Origin: Mycolicibacterium sp. CBMA 226 | GTDB lineage: Bacteria; Actinomycetota; Actinomycetes; Mycobacteriales; Mycobacteriaceae | NCBI RefSeq assembly: GCF_009729075.1 | Contig: NZ_VTGY01000013.1 | Location: 619,953 to 683,952, forward strand | DNA length: 64,000 nt | Direction: 5' to 3' | Part shown: one piece after another, positions 1-14,165 of the stretch | Layout of the letters: the number at the start of each line of letters is the position of its first letter | Numbering within the stretch: position 1 is the first letter of the stretch | The notes under the pieces: model-generated | What the model was told of the DNA's origin: nothing | Seen by the model: only the letters and a program-made list of their open reading frames with translations | Databases searched by the model: none | Made by a program: the position numbers and the translations under genes

Positions 1-1731
<1,731 letters not shown>

Positions 1732-1743
1732 CTACGGGCGGAT

Positions 1744-5247
<3,504 letters not shown>

Positions 5248-5437
5248 CTGATGCGACCAATCCGGTGCCGGTCGAAACCGGTCCGAATTGCCGCTCTATC
5301 TGCGTCGGTCCGGCTGGCGTTCTCACAGTCCGGGCCTTACAAGACACAGGGCACGCGTCTAGATCACTGAGCAAGACTCAGGCTAGAAGGTGTCAGGTGC
5401 GGGTGAGGTGGGCAGGATGCAGCCAGCGCAACGTCCA

Positions 5438-5466
5438 ACATTAGCGTAGGACGGCGCATTCCTCAA
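5438..5466 (-). promoter_or_regulatory. Candidate SigA-type promoter for rpoBC
   Basis: On the minus strand a TTGAGG -35-like hexamer (5461-5466) is separated by exactly 17 bases from a TAATGT -10-like hexamer (5438-5443), fitting the mycobacterial TTGAC / TAnnnT pattern. Transcription would start near 5431, giving a leader of about 185 nt for rpoB. Seen by eye only; other promoters may exist closer to the gene. Confidence 0.4.
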
Positions 5467-5789
5467 CCACGGCATGCTGAATCAAGGGTTTGATCGGCTG
5501 ACGCTGGCTGGCGTCCGGAACCCTCGAATACATGCTGCCCAACAGATTGGCCCGTTTGCGGGCATCAGTCAAGACTTGCCACGGTGTTTGGTGTGGAGTT
5601 TTGCCGGCAACTGGCGAACCGGGGCGTTCACATCGTGACCCAGCGGGCCCCGCGGCGCCACCCGCACGCCACCGCAGGCGGACGGGCCGTGACCAAGATC
5701 ACTGACTCCCGGGCCCGCAACGGTCTCACGCGCGCACTCCGCAGCTCGGCGAGCGGAGTTTTCGCGGCCGGTGCGCACGCTCGCCGACA

Positions 5790-5828
5790 AAATCGCGCCC
5801 GGGCCGATATCCGGCCCGGGCGCGATTT
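5790..5828 (-). terminator. Perfect 16-bp hairpin after mkl
   Basis: Inverted repeat 5790-5805 / 5813-5828 with a 7-base loop, very GC rich with A/T pairs at its foot, starting 18 bases after the mkl stop codon. There is no long U-tract on either side, as is common for mycobacterial terminators. It probably separates mkl from rpoBC transcription. Confidence 0.6.
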
Positions 5829-5846
5829 GCGACGTTCTTCTGCGGA

Positions 5847-6872
5847 TCAGGCCCGCGGAATCTGTGCGGTCACCGGGTCGTCGATACCTTTGCCGTTCTT
5901 GTTGAGGTCCTCCAAGATGGCGGCCTGCGCGGCGGGCGGCAGGGTGTGCAGGATCGAGCGCACGCGGGCCTGACGACGAGCCACACCCTGGCGGACCGGC
6001 ATACCCGGGGTCACCTCGATCTGCGGCGGCACACCCTCGATCTCCTCGACACCGCCGTCGGCGTGACCGGCGTCGATCGCGGCCTGCTCGGCGGCAGCCG
6101 TGGCGGCGTCCTTCTCCTCCGACATACCGATCGGGCCGATACGACGACCGTTGAGGAACTGCTTGACCGCCGGCTCCTCACTGGTCAGCAGCACCTCGCG
6201 GGGGCCGAACATGACCAGGTGCTTGCGGTAGAGCATGCCGATGTTGTCCGGCACCGTACGCACGATGTTGATGTTGTGCGTCACGATCAGCACGGTGGCG
6301 TCGATCTGGGCGTTGATGTCGATCAGCAGCTGCGACAGATACGCGGTACGCACGGGGTCCAGACCCGAGTCCGGCTCGTCGACCAGGATGATCTTCGGGT
6401 CCAACACCAGGGCCCGGGCCAGGCCGGCACGCTTGCGCATACCACCGGAGATTTCGCCCGGGAACTTGTGACCGTCGTTGGGCATACCCACGACGTCCAG
6501 CTTCTCCATCACGATCTTGCGGATCTCCGACTCGGACTTCTTGGTGTGCTCACGCAGCGGAAAGGCCGTGTTGTCGTAGATGTTCATCGAACCGAACAGC
6601 GCGCCGTCCTGGAACAGCACCCCGAACAGGGTCCGGATCTCGTACAGCTCCTTGGCCGAGCACTCGATGATGTTGGTGCCATCGATGACAATGGAGCCGC
6701 GCTCGGGGCGCAGCAGGCCGATCAGGGACTTCAGGAACACCGACTTACCGGTACCGGACGGGCCCAGCATGACGCTGACCTCACCGGCGGGAATGGTCAA
6801 AGTGACGTCTTCCCAAATCTTCGACGAGCCAAAGGACTTACTCAGCCCCGTTACGTCGATTTGGACGCCCAT
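5847..6872 (-). CDS. mkl: ABC transporter ATP-binding protein Mkl (MceG type)
   Basis: ATPase subunit that energises Mce lipid/sterol importers in mycobacteria (the M. tuberculosis orthologue Rv0655 is Mkl/MceG); cytoplasmic face of the membrane. 341 residues from the ATG (MGVQIDVTG), chosen because AAGGGATCTC precedes it; an upstream in-frame start at 6905 lacks a ribosome site. Walker A GPSGTGKS at 37-44, signature ISGGM at 141-145, Walker B and catalytic glutamate ILVDEP at 162-167. After the ATPase core there is a C-terminal extension of about 100 residues typical of MceG. It stands alone between rplL and rpoB, with a hairpin on each side, so it is probably transcribed separately. Confidence 0.93.
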   Translation of the reverse strand: MGVQIDVTGLSKSFGSSKIWEDVTLTIPAGEVSVMLGPSGTGKSVFLKSLIGLLRPERGSIVIDGTNIIECSAKELYEIRTLFGVLFQDGALFGSMNIYDNTAFPLREHTKKSESEIRKIVMEKLDVVGMPNDGHKFPGEISGGMRKRAGLARALVLDPKIILVDEPDSGLDPVRTAYLSQLLIDINAQIDATVLIVTHNINIVRTVPDNIGMLYRKHLVMFGPREVLLTSEEPAVKQFLNGRRIGPIGMSEEKDAATAAAEQAAIDAGHADGGVEEIEGVPPQIEVTPGMPVRQGVARRQARVRSILHTLPPAAQAAILEDLNKNGKGIDDPVTAQIPRA

Positions 6873-7080
6873 GTGAGATCCCTTCCGCCAGCGCTCGCGC
6901 GCCATCCGCTGCCCTGCCTGTGGCTTGAGTCACTGTAGCGCATCGATCGCGAGCTGATACACCTTGTTCCAACTATCGGACGGCCCACGCAGAAGTCCCT
7001 CCGATGGACACGTAGCCAACTACCTCATTGTCCTTCCGGGGGTGAGAAATGCCCCTATTTACAACCCCTGAAAAGCGAAA

Positions 7081-7112
7081 TCCCCCGGAGTCCACAGTGG
7101 GACTCCGGGGGA
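7081..7112 (-). terminator. Rho-independent terminator of rplJ-rplL
   Basis: Perfect 13-bp stem (7081-7093 / 7100-7112) with a 6-base loop, 20 bases after the rplL stop, followed on the minus strand by TTTCGCTTTT. The U-rich tail makes this the most classical terminator in the window. Confidence 0.85.
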
Positions 7113-7132
7113 AAACGTCAGTTCTGGCGAAC

Positions 7133-7519
7133 TTACTTGACGGACACCGAAGCGCCGGCGGCCTCGAGCTTGGCCTTGGCGTCGTCGGCGGCCTCCTTGG
7201 TGACCTTCTCCAGCAGCGGCTTGGGGGCGCCGTCGACCAGGTCCTTGGCTTCCTTCAGGCCCAGGCCGGAAACGATCTCGCGGACGACCTTGATGACGCC
7301 GATCTTCTTGTCGCCGGCACCCTCGAGGATGACGTCGAACTCGGTCTGCTCTTCGGCAGCCTCAGCGGCGGCCGGGGCGGCACCAGCGGCGGCAACGGCG
7401 ACCGGAGCGGCGGCGGTGACGTCGAAGGTCTCCTCGAACTGCTTCACGAACTCCGAGAGCTCCAGCAGGGTCATTTCCTTGAACGCGTCGAGCAGTTCTT
7501 CGGTGGACAGCTTGGCCAT
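7133..7519 (-). CDS. rplL: 50S ribosomal protein L7/L12
   Basis: Stalk protein of the large ribosomal subunit that recruits and activates translation GTPases. 128 residues: N-terminal dimerisation domain ([16 protein letters not shown]), an Ala/Pro-rich hinge at about 35-55, and the C-terminal factor-binding domain with the conserved [12 protein letters not shown] segment. It is 59 bases downstream of rplJ and ends just before a strong terminator. The hinge is particularly alanine rich, usual for mycobacteria. Confidence 0.98.
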   Translation of the reverse strand: MAKLSTEELLDAFKEMTLLELSEFVKQFEETFDVTAAAPVAVAAAGAAPAAAEAAEEQTEFDVILEGAGDKKIGVIKVVREIVSGLGLKEAKDLVDGAPKPLLEKVTKEAADDAKAKLEAAGASVSVK

Positions 7520-7578
7520 GTGAATGGTCCTTCCTTATTACTTCTGTGGTGATTGGGGGTTTGTTGTGAAGCCGAGCC

Positions 7579-8103
7579 TCAGTTTTCTGAGGCAGCCTTC
7601 TTGTCCTGCAGAGCAGCGGCCAGGCGAGCAACCTGGGACGCGGGCGCAACGAACAGCGCCGCGGCCTGGGACTGCTTCGCCTTGAGGGCGCCGGCCAGCT
7701 TGGACAGCAGCACCTCGCGCGACTCGAGGTCGGCGATCTTCTCAACCTGGGCCACGGACAGCGCAGCGCCGTCCATGTAGCCGCCCTTGATGACGAGCTG
7801 CTTGTGATCCTTCGCGAACTTCTTGATTGCCTTCGCGGCATCGACCGGCTCGCCGGTGATGAACGCGATGGCGGTCGGACCTGCGAACAGGTCGTCGAGG
7901 CCCTCGACTCCGGCCTCCGAGGCAGCGCGCTTGACCAGGGTGTTCTTGGCGACGGTGTACGTCGTCGAAGCACCAAGGGAGCGACGCAGCTCGGCGAGGT
8001 TGGCAACCGTCAGACCGCGGTACTCGGTCACGACAGTGGCCGTCGAGGCCTTGAACTGTTCGGCAATGTCAGCGACCGCAGTGGCTTTGTCAGCCTTGGC
8101 CAT
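7579..8103 (-). CDS. rplJ: 50S ribosomal protein L10
   Basis: Anchors L7/L12 dimers to the ribosome and, with L12, is the usual autoregulator of its own operon. 174 residues, normal length; start [16 protein letters not shown] with an AAGGAGG ribosome site a few bases upstream. The conserved [15 protein letters not shown] region is near residues 28-42. A structured leader (see 8200-8320) precedes it, consistent with feedback control by L10-L12. Confidence 0.98.
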   Translation of the reverse strand: MAKADKATAVADIAEQFKASTATVVTEYRGLTVANLAELRRSLGASTTYTVAKNTLVKRAASEAGVEGLDDLFAGPTAIAFITGEPVDAAKAIKKFAKDHKQLVIKGGYMDGAALSVAQVEKIADLESREVLLSKLAGALKAKQSQAAALFVAPASQVARLAAALQDKKAASEN

Positions 8104-8171
8104 ACATGCCTCCTTGTGGTGTATTCAGCGACCCACTGGAGACTGCCGGGGATTCGCCCCGGAAATGCAAA

Positions 8172-8199
8172 GCGCCCCGACACAGAAAGGTCGGGGCGC
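8172..8199 (-). terminator. Hairpin in the rplJ leader, possible attenuator
   Basis: A 10-bp stem (8172-8181 / 8190-8199) with an 8-base loop followed on the minus strand by TTTGCATTT, located about 70 bases before the rplJ start and after the L10-binding region. Its position inside the leader suggests an attenuation terminator, but it could simply be part of the leader fold. Confidence 0.5.
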
Positions 8200-8320
8200 G
8201 CAGAATAAAACTCTGAAAACCTCGTCCTCCTGCGTGGGCCGCCAGGCATTGCCTGGACCTTCAACCTCTTCGCGCAAGCGCTCAGCGGTGACCGACGGTC
8301 TTCGGTGGAACTGCACAAGA
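8200..8320 (-). promoter_or_regulatory. Ribosomal protein L10 leader
   Basis: The minus-strand transcript contains a CCGAAGACCGTCGGTCACCG segment, then a CCAGGCAATGCCTGG hairpin and an ACGCAGGAGGACGAGG segment, the arrangement expected of actinobacterial L10 leaders where L10(L12)4 binds and represses rplJL. Recognised from memory of the family, so the exact borders are approximate. Confidence 0.7.
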
Positions 8321-8373
8321 GTAGCCGATGACCTGCCGATCAGCCAAAACGGTCCAAACCGCGACGCCGCGGG

Positions 8374-9315
8374 CTACGGCTCAGGCCCCCCAGATCTGTC
8401 TGCGGATGAGGGCCGAAAGAGTGCGGCGGCACCAACCAAGCCCGCGTCGCCACCGAGTTCGGCCGGCACCACGCGCAGGCCGCGCAGAAAACTCAACCCC
8501 GCATAACGGGGCAGCGCCGCCCGCAGCGGGCCGAACAACACTTCGCCCGCATTCGCCACTCCGCCGCCGAGCACCACCAGGTCCAGATCGCAGACCGCCG
8601 CGGCCGATGCGACGGCGACCGCGATCGCCGCGGCACCGCGCGAGAATGCCTGCACCGCAACCGGATTCCCGCGGCCGGCGGCCTCGGCAAGCGCCTTCGC
8701 ATCGGCGTCGGGCGGAGCGTCCCAGCCGTGCTCGTGCGCCCACCGCGCCAGGTGTGGGCCCGAGGCCACCACTTCCACGCAGCCCTGTCCGCCGCACGCG
8801 CAGCGTGGGCCGTCGGGTTCCACCACGACGTGCCCGATATGACCGGCGTTGCCGGTACGACCGAGGTAGGGCGCGCCATCGAGAACCAGACCGCCGCCGA
8901 TCCCGGTCGACACCACCATGCCCAGCAGGAACCGCGTCCCCCGACCGGCCCCGCGCCAGTGCTCACCCATGGCCAGGCACACGACGTCGCCCGCCAGCCG
9001 AACCGTGAGGCCCGTACGTTCGGTGAGCCGTCCAACCAGCGGAAACTGTTGCCAGGCCGGGATATTGAGCGGACTGACGGTGCCCGCAACCAGATCGATG
9101 GGACCGGCGCAGCCGACGCCCACGCCCCGCAGCGGGCGCTCACCGGCGGCGGCGCGGGTGCTGTCGATCAACGCGTCGACTGTTGCCCACACGCTGTCGC
9201 TGTCCGCGTGCGGCGTCGGCAACTGCTCACGGTGCACGAGAATGCCGTCCGGGTCGACGAGGGCCGCGGCGATCTTGGTGCCACCGATGTCGAGGGCGAG
9301 GGTCAGTTTGGGCAT
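8374..9315 (-). CDS. ROK family sugar kinase
   Basis: Cytoplasmic ATP-dependent sugar kinase of the ROK family (positional equivalent of M. tuberculosis Rv0650). 313 residues from the ATG at 9315; a GTG two codons upstream is possible but GAAGG is better spaced for the ATG. The ATP-binding DIGGTKIAAALVD motif is at the N terminus, and the ROK zinc site is visible as the CACGGQGCVE segment in mid protein following a GHIGH histidine motif. It is the last gene of a chain with the Rv0649-like protein (8 bases upstream) and the alpha-mannosidase, so mannose or another hexose released by the mannosidase is a reasonable substrate guess; glucose cannot be excluded. Confidence 0.9.
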   Translation of the reverse strand: MPKLTLALDIGGTKIAAALVDPDGILVHREQLPTPHADSDSVWATVDALIDSTRAAAGERPLRGVGVGCAGPIDLVAGTVSPLNIPAWQQFPLVGRLTERTGLTVRLAGDVVCLAMGEHWRGAGRGTRFLLGMVVSTGIGGGLVLDGAPYLGRTGNAGHIGHVVVEPDGPRCACGGQGCVEVVASGPHLARWAHEHGWDAPPDADAKALAEAAGRGNPVAVQAFSRGAAAIAVAVASAAAVCDLDLVVLGGGVANAGEVLFGPLRAALPRYAGLSFLRGLRVVPAELGGDAGLVGAAALFRPSSADRSGGPEP

Positions 9316-9323
9316 CGGCACCT

Positions 9324-9935
9324 TCAGTGGCGGTGGACGTGGTCGGGCTGGCGCGGGTCACCGGGATGTTCGTAGCCGGGTGCCAGCTGCACCGACTCGG
9401 CACGGCGTGCGTCGAGCCAGTGCCGGAAGGCCCGCCGGCGCGCCGACGCGACAAGGTGTGCGGTGATCTGTGGCCGTACCCGATCCAGCGGCGGGGCGAC
9501 GGCCGGCGCGGTGGACCAGCCGTCCGGACCGGGTACCGGCCGGGCGAACCGCATGGGGTTGCGGGCGTGGTAGCGCTCGACCTCGTCGTCGGGCACCCGC
9601 ACTTCCGCGGTCACGCGGGCGAACAGCGCCCGCGCCAGCGGCTGCTCGAGGGCTGCGGCCGCAATGCTGCCGAGCTCCATGCGGGCCGGCTGGTCGGGCA
9701 GCACGTCGGCTTCTGATGGCGCGCCCCGGTCGGTCACCCCGAGTTCGGCGGCCGCCACCCGCACCATCTCGTCGGTGACGAGCAGCTGGGTCAGCCAGCG
9801 CCGCAGCTGCCGGCCCTCACTGCTACCTGCGACCGGCAGCGATGGAGCCAATGTGCTTGCCCGCAAGCGTGTTTCACGTTGATCGAGGGCGGCGACCGGA
9901 ATCGGTCGCCCGGCGACGGTGGCGATGCAGTTCAT
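9324..9935 (-). CDS. Hypothetical protein, Rv0649-like (annotated FabD2 in M. tuberculosis)
   Basis: A 203-residue protein starting MNCIATVAGRPIPV; the ATG overlaps the mannosidase TGA stop (ATGA-type overlap), so the two are translationally coupled. By position it equals the gene called malonyl-CoA acyl carrier protein transacylase FabD2, but no GHSxG acyltransferase motif is present, so that name is doubtful. The N-terminal part and the segment VPDDEVERYHARNP resemble the helical chaperone region of SurA/parvulin-type isomerases, without an isomerase domain. The C terminus PGYEHPGDPRQPDHVHRH is rich in His and Asp and could bind metal. Function unknown. Confidence 0.75.
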   Translation of the reverse strand: MNCIATVAGRPIPVAALDQRETRLRASTLAPSLPVAGSSEGRQLRRWLTQLLVTDEMVRVAAAELGVTDRGAPSEADVLPDQPARMELGSIAAAALEQPLARALFARVTAEVRVPDDEVERYHARNPMRFARPVPGPDGWSTAPAVAPPLDRVRPQITAHLVASARRRAFRHWLDARRAESVQLAPGYEHPGDPRQPDHVHRH

Positions 9936-12900
9936 CGGACCCGCACCGAAACCGCCGGGGTGTAGAGCACCCGGCCCGCCGCGGCGATCCGGATCAGTGC
10001 CCACCACTGCCCCGGTTCGGCCCACGGCGGCGGTGCCACGTCGAAGTCGAAAGCGACGGTGCCGCCGGCCGCGACGTCGGCGCCGAGCACGGCCGGACCC
10101 AGCCAGTCCCAGGTGCCCCACGAACTGATCAGGTGCGCTTCCAGGCTCAGCGGCGCACCGGCGGCGGAGCCGACGACGACGCTCAGGTCCGCGTGCCCGC
10201 CGGCGGCGACGTCGACCGGTTCGGGCTCGGCGACGATTCTGAGCAGCGGGGCGTCGGCGGGTTCGCCGACGGTGACGATGCAGACGTCCTCGACCAGCTG
10301 GCGCCACGAGGCCGGGACCTGATGCTGCTTGTCGCCGCCGGTGACCGCCAGCTCGACCCGCACCGGATAGCGGCCCGCGGGGACACCGGCCGGAAGTTCC
10401 AGCTGCACTTCGGTTTCCAGGTAACCGCCCGGAGGCAGCACGAAAGGCAGTTCGTCCGGGGCAACCGACCAGCCGTCGGGGACCAGTACCCGAACCCGGC
10501 CGTGGAGCGCGGCGTCGGTGCAGTCGCTGGCGGCCGTGACACGCACCCGTACGGGCGCCCCCGGCTCGCCGGATACTTCGGTGGGGTGTACATGAGCCAC
10601 GGCCGGCAACCCGCCCAATGGCGCCGGGCCGCGGTTGTGCAGCCAGTACCGGGCGTAAAGCGGTTGAGCCACTTCGGCATCCGCCGCGAGGGTGGCGTGG
10701 TCACCGTTGAGCACGTGCGGCAGCTCGAGCCGTGCCCGTACGGTGGCGATCTCGAAACCGTGCAGCCGCAGGTCTTTTCCGCCGTCGGCAACCGGTTGTT
10801 CGAGGAGGTCCAGCCGTTGTACGTCCTCGAGGTGGCGCATTCCCGATGTGACGCTGACCGCGGTCGGCCGCCCCGACGTCTGGACGAGGCGCAGGGTGAT
10901 GCCCGTCCCCGGGTCGACGGGTGCGCTGCGGCCGGTGGCGATCGGGTTGCCGGCGGCCTTGAGCGCGGCCAGGGTGACGTCGGATGCGGGTTCGACACTC
11001 AAAAGGGAACCGGCGCAAGGTAATCCGCCGGCCACGGCCGGATGGTCGGTGTGCACCGCGAGTAAGGGCTGGGAGTACTCGGCGCTGCGGCCCGGGATGC
11101 CCGCGGCACGCCAGTCGCCGTCGCCGGCCGCGATGGCGTAGTCGAAGGTGTGGGTCCAGTGCTGCAGCTGGAAGTTCGAACCGTCGGGTGCGGTGCGCCG
11201 GGGCGGGTCGATCCAGGTGCCCGACGGCCAGCCGGTGCATGACCGCATCAACGACGTATGCAGGACACCGTCCGGTTCGACGGCGAAACCCGGTACGCCA
11301 CGGTTCAGCACCGCCACGCTGCGGGCCTCGAAGAGCCCGATCGCGGCCGGGGCGTCCTGCCCGACGGTGATCTCGGTGGTGGCGAGGTCGGTGATCAGGT
11401 CTTCGATGGCGCCGGGTCCGGCGACGATCAGCACCGGCAGCGCCCGCACCCCCGTCAGGTCGGCACCGGGAATCCAGCGCTGCACCAGGTCGGCGTCGGC
11501 AGGCACCCAGAGCCGGGTACTGCCGGTCGTCAGGCGGCTCCGCAGTTCCGCGCCGTAACACGGGTCCGCCGCAGCCAGAATGGCTCTGGTGAAAGCGTTC
11601 TCGTCGGGGCCGCCGAGGGCGATGCGGGCGTCGGGCAGGTTGGAGTCGACGGCGAGGTCGCCGTACCGCGGCTTGTCCGCGCTGCTGCAGGTGGCCGTCA
11701 CGCCGGCGCGGACCAGCGCGACCATGAGTTCGCGGGTCGGCACGCCCGGGTCGGCGGCGTCCGGCACGACCACCTCGGCGACCGACACCGCCCGCACCTT
11801 CTCGCCCTGCGCGTCACGCACGCGCACCTGCACCGCCGCGGACAGGCCGAACCACCCGTAGGCGGGGTTGTCCAAGGTGTAGGGGTGATCGGCCGTGTCG
11901 ACGGCGTCGTGCGAATCCCGTTGGTGCAACAGCCCGAAACCCCGGCCGATCACCGCGTCACCGACCTCGCTGACCGGCATCGCGCCCGGCACCGGGCAGG
12001 GCCAGCGCAGCCGCAGCAGTTTGTCGGCGCCGGTGAATTCGTCGATCACGGTGCGGCAGTCCACACGGTCCACGCCGTGCCACAGGGTGATGGTCTGGGT
12101 ATAGCGCAGCACGTCGTCGATGCGTCCGGTGACCACCAGCCGCTGCCCCAACGCGCTGCGGTAGGCCCGCACCTCGGCCGGCCCCGCCGCGGAGCCGACG
12201 ACCGGCCCCTTGGGCAGCAGGTGCCAGGGCCCTTCGTGTTCGGTGGGATGCGCGGAATGTTCGTCATAGACGGCGATCTCGTTGCCGACCCGGCCCACAC
12301 CGACCAACTCGACACCATCGCGCAGCAGCGACGACACCGCGCCCCCGCGGCTAGGGTCGACGGTGCAGCTGTAGCGATCGGTGCGGATGGTGGTGCCGGG
12401 CAGGGGTTCCCACGAGGCCGGCCCGGGCACCGGAGTCGCCAGATCCCCGCCGAGCGTATATCCCCGCCACCCGAGCGACGGCACGTCCTTGGCCAGCCAT
12501 GTCACGCTGCGGCCGTCGTGCTCGATGAGGACCGGAACCGGCGTGCCGTCCGCGTCGACGACCGACCCGTTCAGCGGTTCGTCGAGGTGGACGGTGACGA
12601 CGTCGCTGCGGCTGTGCCCCAACGGGTTCCACACCACGATGTCGCCGTCGACGGCGCGCGACAACAGCGCGACCGCGTTGTCGCGGGCCGTCCGGCCGAG
12701 TTCCCAGGCGTCGCGCCACCCCGTGAGCAGGTCGAGGTACACCTGGTCGGACTCCGATCCGGTGATGGCGTCGTGATGCGCGCCGTAGGCCAGTTGCACC
12801 CACGCCTTCGCCAGGGCGGCCTGCGGATACGTGGCACCGGTGAGCAATCCGGCGAACACCGCGAACCGCTCCGCCGCGAGCACGACGTTCTCGGCGGCCC

Positions 12901-14143
12901 GATTGGCCTGTTTGGTGTCGATGTAGGACACGTCCTTGCCCGTGTAGATGGGGTTCATGTCGCGGGTCTGCGGCGACGGCTGCATGTCAGCGGCGTCGAG
13001 TGCGGTACGCACCGCGGCGAAGAACTCCCGCGGCAGCGCGCACACGAAGCGGGGCCAGGTGTAGCGGGCCGCCCAATCGCGATGGATCTCGGTCACCCAT
13101 TTGTTGGGTGGCGTGTAGTCGGTACCGACCGGCAGGAGGACGTTGCGGGTCAGCGCAACCTTTTTCAGCTTGGCGAACGTGGCATAGGTGGCCTCTTCGG
13201 CCTCCTGCAACGACGCCGCCGAGTCCATCCACCACCCGGCGGCATAGTGCGCCGGCATGTAGTGGGTCAGCAACCCGCGGCCGGACGGTGCGATCCAGTC
13301 GAATTCACTGGCGAACTGCATGCGCTCGGGATCGCCGTCGCGGTGCATCGGACCCCACTGATGATGCGGGCCGCGGGCCCACGAACTGGAGGTCAGACCG
13401 GCGTCGGCGGCCATACCCGGGAACTGCGGGTCGTGCCCGAACACGTCCAGCTGCCAGGCCGTCGCCGGGGCGGCGCCCATGACGTCGCGCTGAAACCCGA
13501 TGCCGTGCACGAAGTTCCGGATCGCCGTCTCGGGGCTGGTCAGGTTGGTGTTCGGCTCGTTGTAGGTGCCGCCCATGATCTCGACCCGGCCCTCGGCGAG
13601 CAGCGCACGCAGCTGCGCGCGTTGCTCCGGGTGGGTGTCCCAGTAGGGTTTGAGGTAGTCGACCTCGGCCAGCACGAACTTGTATTCCGGTTCCCGTCTT
13701 GCCATTTCGAGATGCGCGGTGACGAGCTCGAAACCGTTGGTCTGGCGGCACCGGCCGGGCGGGTCCTCGGTCCAGACGCTGGTGTAGGCGGCCTGGGTGT
13801 TCCACCACACCGGGTCGTAGTGGAAGTGGCTGATCATGTACATGGTCCAGCCGGGCTCGGCGACGACGAACTCGAACGCGGTCTGTTCGGCGGCGATTTC
13901 GAGATGCGCGGCGCGAATCTGGCCCGGCACCGGAGCCGCGACAGCCACCGGAATCTCCACCGTGCCGTCGCCCGCCGGAACCACGGCCTGGCCGCGCAGA
14001 CCGTCCCCCGCCACCGAGACCTCGGTGGCTTCAGCACACCCGGTGTAGTCCACCCGCACGATCTGCAGCGGTTCATCAGCCGGCCCGACGAACAACTCGG
14101 TGGAAACTACCGCCGTCACCTGCAGGAGTCGTCCCGTCGACAC
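9932..14143 (-). CDS. Alpha-mannosidase, glycoside hydrolase family 38
   Basis: Large retaining alpha-mannosidase (Rv0648 homologue), probably acting on mannosides such as breakdown products of mannosylated lipids or polymethylated mannose polysaccharides. 1,403 residues from a GTG at 14143. Zinc ligands H108 and D110 lie in HFHYDPVWW, the nucleophile aspartate is in the WQLDVFGHDP motif and the conserved GAHHDAITGS motif follows. The C-terminal part contains a NEW3-like beta domain (about residues 1170-1270). No signal peptide is seen. It starts 22 bases after the WYL regulator stop and overlaps the next gene. An in-frame ATG at 14224 would overlap the regulator gene and is less likely. Longer than the 1,215-residue M. 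tuberculosis protein, mainly at the C terminus. Confidence 0.9.
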   Translation of the reverse strand: MSTGRLLQVTAVVSTELFVGPADEPLQIVRVDYTGCAEATEVSVAGDGLRGQAVVPAGDGTVEIPVAVAAPVPGQIRAAHLEIAAEQTAFEFVVAEPGWTMYMISHFHYDPVWWNTQAAYTSVWTEDPPGRCRQTNGFELVTAHLEMARREPEYKFVLAEVDYLKPYWDTHPEQRAQLRALLAEGRVEIMGGTYNEPNTNLTSPETAIRNFVHGIGFQRDVMGAAPATAWQLDVFGHDPQFPGMAADAGLTSSSWARGPHHQWGPMHRDGDPERMQFASEFDWIAPSGRGLLTHYMPAHYAAGWWMDSAASLQEAEEATYATFAKLKKVALTRNVLLPVGTDYTPPNKWVTEIHRDWAARYTWPRFVCALPREFFAAVRTALDAADMQPSPQTRDMNPIYTGKDVSYIDTKQANRAAENVVLAAERFAVFAGLLTGATYPQAALAKAWVQLAYGAHHDAITGSESDQVYLDLLTGWRDAWELGRTARDNAVALLSRAVDGDIVVWNPLGHSRSDVVTVHLDEPLNGSVVDADGTPVPVLIEHDGRSVTWLAKDVPSLGWRGYTLGGDLATPVPGPASWEPLPGTTIRTDRYSCTVDPSRGGAVSSLLRDGVELVGVGRVGNEIAVYDEHSAHPTEHEGPWHLLPKGPVVGSAAGPAEVRAYRSALGQRLVVTGRIDDVLRYTQTITLWHGVDRVDCRTVIDEFTGADKLLRLRWPCPVPGAMPVSEVGDAVIGRGFGLLHQRDSHDAVDTADHPYTLDNPAYGWFGLSAAVQVRVRDAQGEKVRAVSVAEVVVPDAADPGVPTRELMVALVRAGVTATCSSADKPRYGDLAVDSNLPDARIALGGPDENAFTRAILAAADPCYGAELRSRLTTGSTRLWVPADADLVQRWIPGADLTGVRALPVLIVAGPGAIEDLITDLATTEITVGQDAPAAIGLFEARSVAVLNRGVPGFAVEPDGVLHTSLMRSCTGWPSGTWIDPPRRTAPDGSNFQLQHWTHTFDYAIAAGDGDWRAAGIPGRSAEYSQPLLAVHTDHPAVAGGLPCAGSLLSVEPASDVTLAALKAAGNPIATGRSAPVDPGTGITLRLVQTSGRPTAVSVTSGMRHLEDVQRLDLLEQPVADGGKDLRLHGFEIATVRARLELPHVLNGDHATLAADAEVAQPLYARYWLHNRGPAPLGGLPAVAHVHPTEVSGEPGAPVRVRVTAASDCTDAALHGRVRVLVPDGWSVAPDELPFVLPPGGYLETEVQLELPAGVPAGRYPVRVELAVTGGDKQHQVPASWRQLVEDVCIVTVGEPADAPLLRIVAEPEPVDVAAGGHADLSVVVGSAAGAPLSLEAHLISSWGTWDWLGPAVLGADVAAGGTVAFDFDVAPPPWAEPGQWWALIRIAAAGRVLYTPAVSVRVR

Positions 14144-14165
14144 CCCTGCACGATACGGCGCGGCG

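Larger units (their letters stand above)
5248..5846. other. rpoB leader and mkl-rpoB intergenic region
   Basis: A 599-base stretch without a convincing gene. It holds the hairpin after mkl (5790-5828), a promoter-like sequence for rpoB (5438-5466) and a leader of about 185 bases before the rpoB start. Open frames on the plus strand here have no recognisable protein features. Confidence 0.7.

Noticed and set aside
5584..5790. Small gene upstream of rpoB on the plus strand
   Set aside because: No ribosome site or recognisable protein; composition matches intergenic sequence.
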